A DNA stretch of 64,000 bases from Sphaerisporangium rubeum. Its GTDB lineage: Bacteria > Actinomycetota > Actinomycetes > Streptosporangiales > Streptosporangiaceae. Shown here piece after piece: positions 41,889-64,000 of the stretch (its first letter is position 1; each line of letters opens with the position of its first letter). The notes beneath the pieces were generated by a model. The model saw nothing but the letters and a program-made list of their open reading frames with translations, was not told the DNA's origin and did no database searches. The position numbers and the translations under genes are program-made. Location: contig NZ_JACHIU010000001.1 in the NCBI RefSeq assembly GCF_014207705.1, forward strand, positions 5,944,501-6,008,500. Reading direction: 5' to 3'.

Positions 41889-43169
41889 CTACCCGTGGCG
41901 CACGGAGGCATGCGGCGGACGGCGGAGCACGATGCTCGTGTTGAAGCCGCCGAAGCCGAAGCTGTTGGACAGCGCGTACTCGATGTCGGCGGGCTGTGCC
42001 GCGCCTCGGACGAAGCGGCAGCCGTCGTCGATGGGCCGCCGCAGGTTCAGGTTGGGATGCACGAATCCGTCGCGGAGCTGGATGACGGACGCGACGGCCT
42101 CGACGACGCCGGCGGCGCACATGCAGTGGCCGATGAGGCCTTTGGTGGCGTTCACCCATGGTGTGCCGATGTCGTCGCCGAACACACGGGTCAGCGCACG
42201 CACCTCGATCTCGTCGCCGAGGGGTGTGGCGGTGGCGTGCGCGTTGACGTAGCCGATCTGCGCGGGTTTCACGCCGGCCATCTCCATGGCGCCGGTCATG
42301 ACGGTCGCCTCGCCGTCCTCGTCGGGTTCGGGGAGGCTGGTGGCGCTCAGCTTCAGGTCGTACCCGGCGAGTTCCGCGAGGATCTCCGCGCCCCTCGCCC
42401 GCGCGGACTCCTCGCTTTCCAGGACGACGCACGCCGAGCCCTGGCCGGGGACGAACCCCTCGTGCCGTACGTCGAAGGGACGGCACCGCACGTGCTCGGG
42501 GTCGTCGGTGCCGGCTCCGGCGACGGCGCCGAGGGTCGCGAAGCCGCGTTTCTCCATCGGGGACAGGTCGGTGGTGGCGCCGACGACCAGGCACAGGTCC
42601 ACGGCGCCGGCCTCGACGAGGCGGCTGCCGTTGACGATGCCGACGTTGCCGCTGGCGGAGGCGCCGCCGACGGTGTAGCCCTCGCCTTTGATGCCGAGGA
42701 CCTGGCTGATCCGGCCGACGCGGTCGGTGTCCATGTACTGCAGCGCGAAGCTCGCCGGGACGTATTCGGGGTGGTCCTGGTACTTGGGGAACATCTGCTG
42801 CACGTAGCCGGAGCTGAGGTTGTGGCCGGCGACGACGATCCCCATGCGGTCGGCGGCCGGCGCGGTGTCGTGCAGCCCCGCGTCGCCGTACGCCTGCATG
42901 GCCGACACGAGGTCCATCTGGAGCGCTTCGGGGGAGCGGTGCGCGGCCCGCACCGCTTCCTGGCGCAGCGTCTCCGGCAGGCCGGTGAGCGCGGCGACCG
43001 CGTCGGGGAAGCTGAAATCCTTCACGGTCGCGGCGAGCCGCGGCCCGCCGTCGCCGTCGCCTTCGACCGGCTCGATGCCGCAGCGGCCCTCGCGCAGCGC
43101 CACCGCGAACTCGGGTACCGAGCCCGCGACGGAGCACACGACACCCATGCCGGTGACGACGACTTTCAC
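41889..43169 (-). CDS. Decarboxylase ketosynthase (Cys-to-Ser KS) of the beta-branching cassette
   Basis: The 426-residue free-standing ketosynthase keeps both active-site histidines (NAHATAT, TKGLIGH), but its nucleophile position reads GGASASG, with Ser171 where condensing KS enzymes have Cys. This is the mark of the KS that decarboxylates malonyl-ACP to acetyl-ACP in HMG-synthase cassettes (PksF, CurC types). Its ATG overlaps the stop of the ACP gene by 4 nt. The leinamycin system, which primes its donor ACP with LnmK, has no need for it, so its presence together with an LnmK-like protein is notable. Confidence 0.82.
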   Translation of the reverse strand: MKVVVTGMGVVCSVAGSVPEFAVALREGRCGIEPVEGDGDGGPRLAATVKDFSFPDAVAALTGLPETLRQEAVRAAHRSPEALQMDLVSAMQAYGDAGLHDTAPAADRMGIVVAGHNLSSGYVQQMFPKYQDHPEYVPASFALQYMDTDRVGRISQVLGIKGEGYTVGGASASGNVGIVNGSRLVEAGAVDLCLVVGATTDLSPMEKRGFATLGAVAGAGTDDPEHVRCRPFDVRHEGFVPGQGSACVVLESEESARARGAEILAELAGYDLKLSATSLPEPDEDGEATVMTGAMEMAGVKPAQIGYVNAHATATPLGDEIEVRALTRVFGDDIGTPWVNATKGLIGHCMCAAGVVEAVASVIQLRDGFVHPNLNLRRPIDDGCRFVRGAAQPADIEYALSNSFGFGGFNTSIVLRRPPHASVRHG

Positions 43170-43411
43170 GAATGCCTCTTCAGCAGGGCCACGAGCGAGG
43201 CGATGTCGTGCACCTCCTGGAACTCCGAGATGGGGATGACCAGCCCGAGGTCCTCCATGGTCATGGTGACCACGTCGGCGCGGTCGACGCTGTTGGCGCC
43301 GAGGTCGGTCAGGGTGCCGTGCATGGTGACCTGGTCGGGGTCCAGGTCCGGCAGCACGGCGAGCACGTTGGTCTTCACGGTCGTGAAGATGTCGTCTTCG
43401 TTCATCGTCAT
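43166..43411 (-). CDS. Free acyl carrier protein 2 of the beta-branching cassette
   Basis: The 81-residue ACP carries the phosphopantetheine Ser41 in LGANSVDRADV. The NSVDR form resembles donor ACPs that serve HMG synthases. Its ATG overlaps the HMG synthase stop by 4 nt, and its own stop overlaps the KS start by 4 nt. It is the natural partner of the decarboxylase KS. Confidence 0.85.
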   Translation of the reverse strand: MTMNEDDIFTTVKTNVLAVLPDLDPDQVTMHGTLTDLGANSVDRADVVTMTMEDLGLVIPISEFQEVHDIASLVALLKRHS

Positions 43412-44655
43412 GTGTTCAGCCATTCGTAGGTCCGGTGGTAGTCCTTCGTCCCGGTGTTGACGAGCAGGTCCCGGTCGATACGGGCTCGGCCGAGGATGTC
43501 GTCGTACGCGGTGACGTCGACGGTTCTGTCCTGCTCCGGCACCAGGCACGTGAGGTTGGCGGGGAGCACCGCGGCGTACTCCTCGAAGGTCAGCTCGCAG
43601 CGTCCTTCGAGGTGCTCGCCGATCCGCATCGGCGCGAGCGCCTCGGCGGAGCGCTGGTCCACGAGTCCGCTGAAGAACTCCGAGGAGCAGCCCGAGCCGT
43701 AGGAGTACAGGCCGACGCGGGCCCCGCCGTCGAGCTCCGCGAGTTCGGCGTGGTCGATGAGGCTGCACAGCGCCAGGTACACCGACCCCGAGCACAGGTT
43801 GCCGACGACGCTCGGGTACGCCAGCGACGGCAGCACGCGGCGGGTGAAGTCCTCCTCGGCCCGCGCCGGCGGGATGCCGGCGAACTCGCGCATGAGTTTG
43901 CGGTGCGCGGCCTTGACCATGCCGGCGAACGGCGTGTGCATGGCCAGGTAGTCGAAGGTCGTGGCGAAGTCGACGTCCTCGACGCGGGACCGGTAGTCCT
44001 CGAAGCAGTTGCTGAGGCAGTCCAGGTACGCGAACAGCGACCGGTCGGAGTCGGCGATGTCGAACGTCGGCGTGGGCCGCGCCGAGTCCAGGGTCTCGTA
44101 GCTGTGGTTGCCGAACGCGCCGAGGTCGACGGTGAGCACCCGGGGGTCCTCGCCGATGAGCACGGCGGCGGCGCCTGCGCCGGTGGCGGGCTCGGCGTAC
44201 TGGCCGCGTTCGTCGACGAGCGCCACGTCGGTGGCGATGACCAGGGCTTTGGCGCCGGGTGAGATGCCGGACGCGACGTACGCCACCGCCATCTGCACGG
44301 CCGCGGTCGCGGCGTAGCAGGCCTGTTTGACCTCGACGACCCGGCAGGTGGCCGGCAGCCCCAGGTACTCGTGGACGTAGGAGGCGACGGACTTGCTGTA
44401 GTCCAGGCCGGACTCGGTGGATGTGATCAGCAGCTCGATGCGGCTCTTGTCCGCCGGGTCCATCAGGTCGACGACCGGTTTGGCGGCGTTGACGGCGTTG
44501 CTCACCGGGTCCTCGAACGGCAGGCCGACCGACCGGTTGCGCATCATCAGGTTGCCGATGCGGTCGGTGTCCAGGCCGCGACCCTCGAACAGGGTGCGTA
44601 CCGGGATCTGCGCCACCCCGCAGTAGACGTTCAGCGCCTCGATGCCGGCCGTCAT
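43408..44655 (-). CDS. HMG-CoA synthase homologue for polyketide beta-branching (LnmM-like)
   Basis: The 415-residue protein has the full catalytic triad of HMG synthases: Glu81 (TSTESGLD), Cys113 (VKQACYAAT) and His240 (AMHTPFAG). It adds an acetyl or propionyl group from a donor ACP to a beta-keto-acyl ACP, an aldol step. It lies between the two free ACP genes with 4-nt overlaps at both ends. Only one HMG synthase is present for two donor ACPs. The acceptor is probably the tandem ACP pair of the terminal PKS module, which lacks any ketoreductase. Confidence 0.9.
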   Translation of the reverse strand: MTAGIEALNVYCGVAQIPVRTLFEGRGLDTDRIGNLMMRNRSVGLPFEDPVSNAVNAAKPVVDLMDPADKSRIELLITSTESGLDYSKSVASYVHEYLGLPATCRVVEVKQACYAATAAVQMAVAYVASGISPGAKALVIATDVALVDERGQYAEPATGAGAAAVLIGEDPRVLTVDLGAFGNHSYETLDSARPTPTFDIADSDRSLFAYLDCLSNCFEDYRSRVEDVDFATTFDYLAMHTPFAGMVKAAHRKLMREFAGIPPARAEEDFTRRVLPSLAYPSVVGNLCSGSVYLALCSLIDHAELAELDGGARVGLYSYGSGCSSEFFSGLVDQRSAEALAPMRIGEHLEGRCELTFEEYAAVLPANLTCLVPEQDRTVDVTAYDDILGRARIDRDLLVNTGTKDYHRTYEWLNT

Positions 44656-44888
44656 GAGACACGCTCGGCGAGGACGTCCACCAGCGCGTCGACGTTCGGC
44701 ACGTCACGGAAGTCCGACAGCGGGGCCCGCAGGCCGAGCCGGTCGAGCACGCCGAGGAGGATCTCGACGCGGTCGACGGAGTCGGCACCGAGGTCCTTCA
44801 GGTGCCGGTCACCTTCTATGGGTACCGAGGGGAGGATCTCGGCGATCTGCTGGCGCACCACCAGCTCGACGTCGTCACGCGTCGTCAT
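44652..44888 (-). CDS. Free acyl carrier protein 1 (LnmL-like donor ACP)
   Basis: The 78-residue ACP carries Ser37 in LGADSVDRVEI, a typical donor ACP signature for HMG synthase cassettes. It overlaps the LnmK-like gene by 14 bp and the HMG synthase by 4 nt. By synteny with leinamycin (lnmK-lnmL-lnmM) it should accept the acyl group made by the LnmK-like protein. Confidence 0.85.
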   Translation of the reverse strand: MTTRDDVELVVRQQIAEILPSVPIEGDRHLKDLGADSVDRVEILLGVLDRLGLRAPLSDFRDVPNVDALVDVLAERVS

Positions 44889-45824
44889 GAGCACCTCCGG
44901 TTGAGAGCACGTGCAGGGTGCTGACCGCGAGCGTCCTTCCGGAGTCCCGGTCACGGATCACGAGGTTCACGATCTCGTCGCCGGGCTCGCCGGCCGTCTC
45001 CCAGGCGTCCACCGAGACGCGCAGCACGGCGTCGGCGTCGGCGTTGCCGAGGTAGCACAGGCGGTGGTCGAGCACGACCCGGTCCAGGAACGCCGCGGTG
45101 CCACGGCCGAGGTGCCGCCAGAACCGCAGCAGGGCCCAGTCGATGATCGAGAAGTACGAGGCGAAGTACAGCAGGCCGACGCCGTTGAGGTCGCGGGACG
45201 GCTCCACCGGGTAGTCGACGGTGAAGCCGTGGCCGAGCGGCACGCGGCCGGCCGGGGTGCCGTCGAGGAAGGTCAGCGCGGTCCTGGCGTGGTTGTAGAC
45301 GCGGCGCGGTGAGTACGCGTCCGGCAGGCGCGGCAGGTGGTCGTGCCGGAACCCCACGGGGGACGACTTGACCAGGTCCTCGTTGCTGCCGGGACGGCTC
45401 CTGGTGATCCACCGGTTGTAGTTCTCGACGTAGATGCAGTCGGGGTCGTCGAACCGGTAGAACGCGTCGGGGTCCACGGCGCCGGACCGCGCGCCTTCGC
45501 GCCGCACCTGGTGCAGGGTCAGGATGGATTCGCTGCCGAAGTCGAACAGGCGGGACCGGACGTCGAGGCGGTCGCCGAAGGTGAGGCTGTTGACGTGCAG
45601 CCGGCGGCTCGCCCTGATGTGGAAGTAGTAGAACGACAGGTACGTCGGCGCGCCGTCGGGGTTGGTGGCGTCGAACGCGTTGATCCCGCACAGTTCGCTG
45701 ACGGTGTCCCACGTCCAGTCGCCGAGGCTGCCGGCGAACAGCGAGTTGTGGCCGCACATGCCGGGCTTCACCAGCACCGACCGGTGCGCGGTGCCGGCTT
45801 CGCCGGGTGCGGTCGTGTGGACGG

Positions 45825-45828
<4 letters not shown>
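44875..45828 (-). CDS. LnmK-like bifunctional acyltransferase/decarboxylase (double hot-dog)
   Basis: The 317-residue protein matches the size and layout of LnmK, with a Tyr at position 63 (APTYLSFYYF) near the catalytic Tyr62 reported for LnmK. LnmK takes methylmalonyl-CoA, acylates itself, decarboxylates and delivers propionyl to the ACP LnmL. Its ATG overlaps the giant PKS stop codon by 4 nt. The substrate (methylmalonyl- versus malonyl-CoA) cannot be read from the sequence. I recognise the family from recalled motifs rather than a search. Confidence 0.72.

Positions 45829-64000
<18,172 letters not shown>

Overview
The window is high-GC DNA with GTG starts, ATGA stop/start overlaps and leaderless-looking promoters. 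This fits a filamentous actinomycete, possibly of the Streptosporangiales, although the sequence does not fix the genus. No rRNA, tRNA, CRISPR array or insertion sequence was recognised.

Left part (1-19.7 kb), outside the main cluster. After the 3' end of an unidentified gene comes an oxidative pentose island at 743-9083. It holds an SMP-30 lactonase, a GH3 glycosidase, a Gfo/Idh sugar dehydrogenase, a 2-keto-3-deoxy-pentonate dehydratase of the FAH fold, a LacI repressor and an IlvD/Edd pentonate dehydratase. Together these are nearly a full Weimberg-type route from a xyloside or arabinoside towards alpha-ketoglutarate semialdehyde. GTTTCGAAAC-like sites recur in its control regions. Next come an RNA 2'-phosphotransferase (KptA), a large membrane protein fusing a NACHT NTPase to an M48 metallopeptidase, a secreted S1 protease, a LuxR-type ATPase regulator and a PIG-L deacetylase.

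Main system (19.8-64 kb, running off the right edge): a trans-AT PKS/NRPS cluster of the leinamycin family. The evidence is a 6-kilo-residue AT-less synthase ending in tandem ACP, DUF, PLP-dependent SH (C-S lyase-like) and thioesterase domains; a beta-branching cassette with an LnmK-like acyltransferase/decarboxylase, two free ACPs, an HMG synthase and a Cys-to-Ser decarboxylase KS; and a Crp/Fnr regulator placed like LnmO. To this is added a complete syringomycin-type chlorination module: a Thr-specific A-PCP, a SyrB2-like halogenase with the diagnostic His-x-Ala facial site, and a SyrC-like Cys-dependent aminoacyl shuttle. Accessory genes are a duplicated-barrel protein, an acyl-CoA carboxyltransferase, a P450, an MFS pump, a TetR/dehalogenase pair, an ANL ligase and a flavin monooxygenase.

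Control: five copies of the palindrome TGCTCA-N4-TGAGCA lie in promoter regions of this cluster. At four of them a -10-like hexamer starts exactly 22 nt past the palindrome, which puts the palindrome centre near -41.5. That is the geometry of a class II Crp/Fnr activator, and the Crp/Fnr protein at 19758-20441 is the obvious candidate. Two of the promoters would give leaderless mRNAs at identical spacing.

A block at about 33.2-40.2 kb (a WXG-like large protein with a low-GC 3' end, a lipoprotein, an XRE-TPR regulator, a small P-loop kinase, a hydrolase and a PPOX-fold protein) carries none of these sites and splits the cluster into two arms. Missing and presumably to the right are the rest of the assembly line, the trans-AT and an ECH1 dehydratase.
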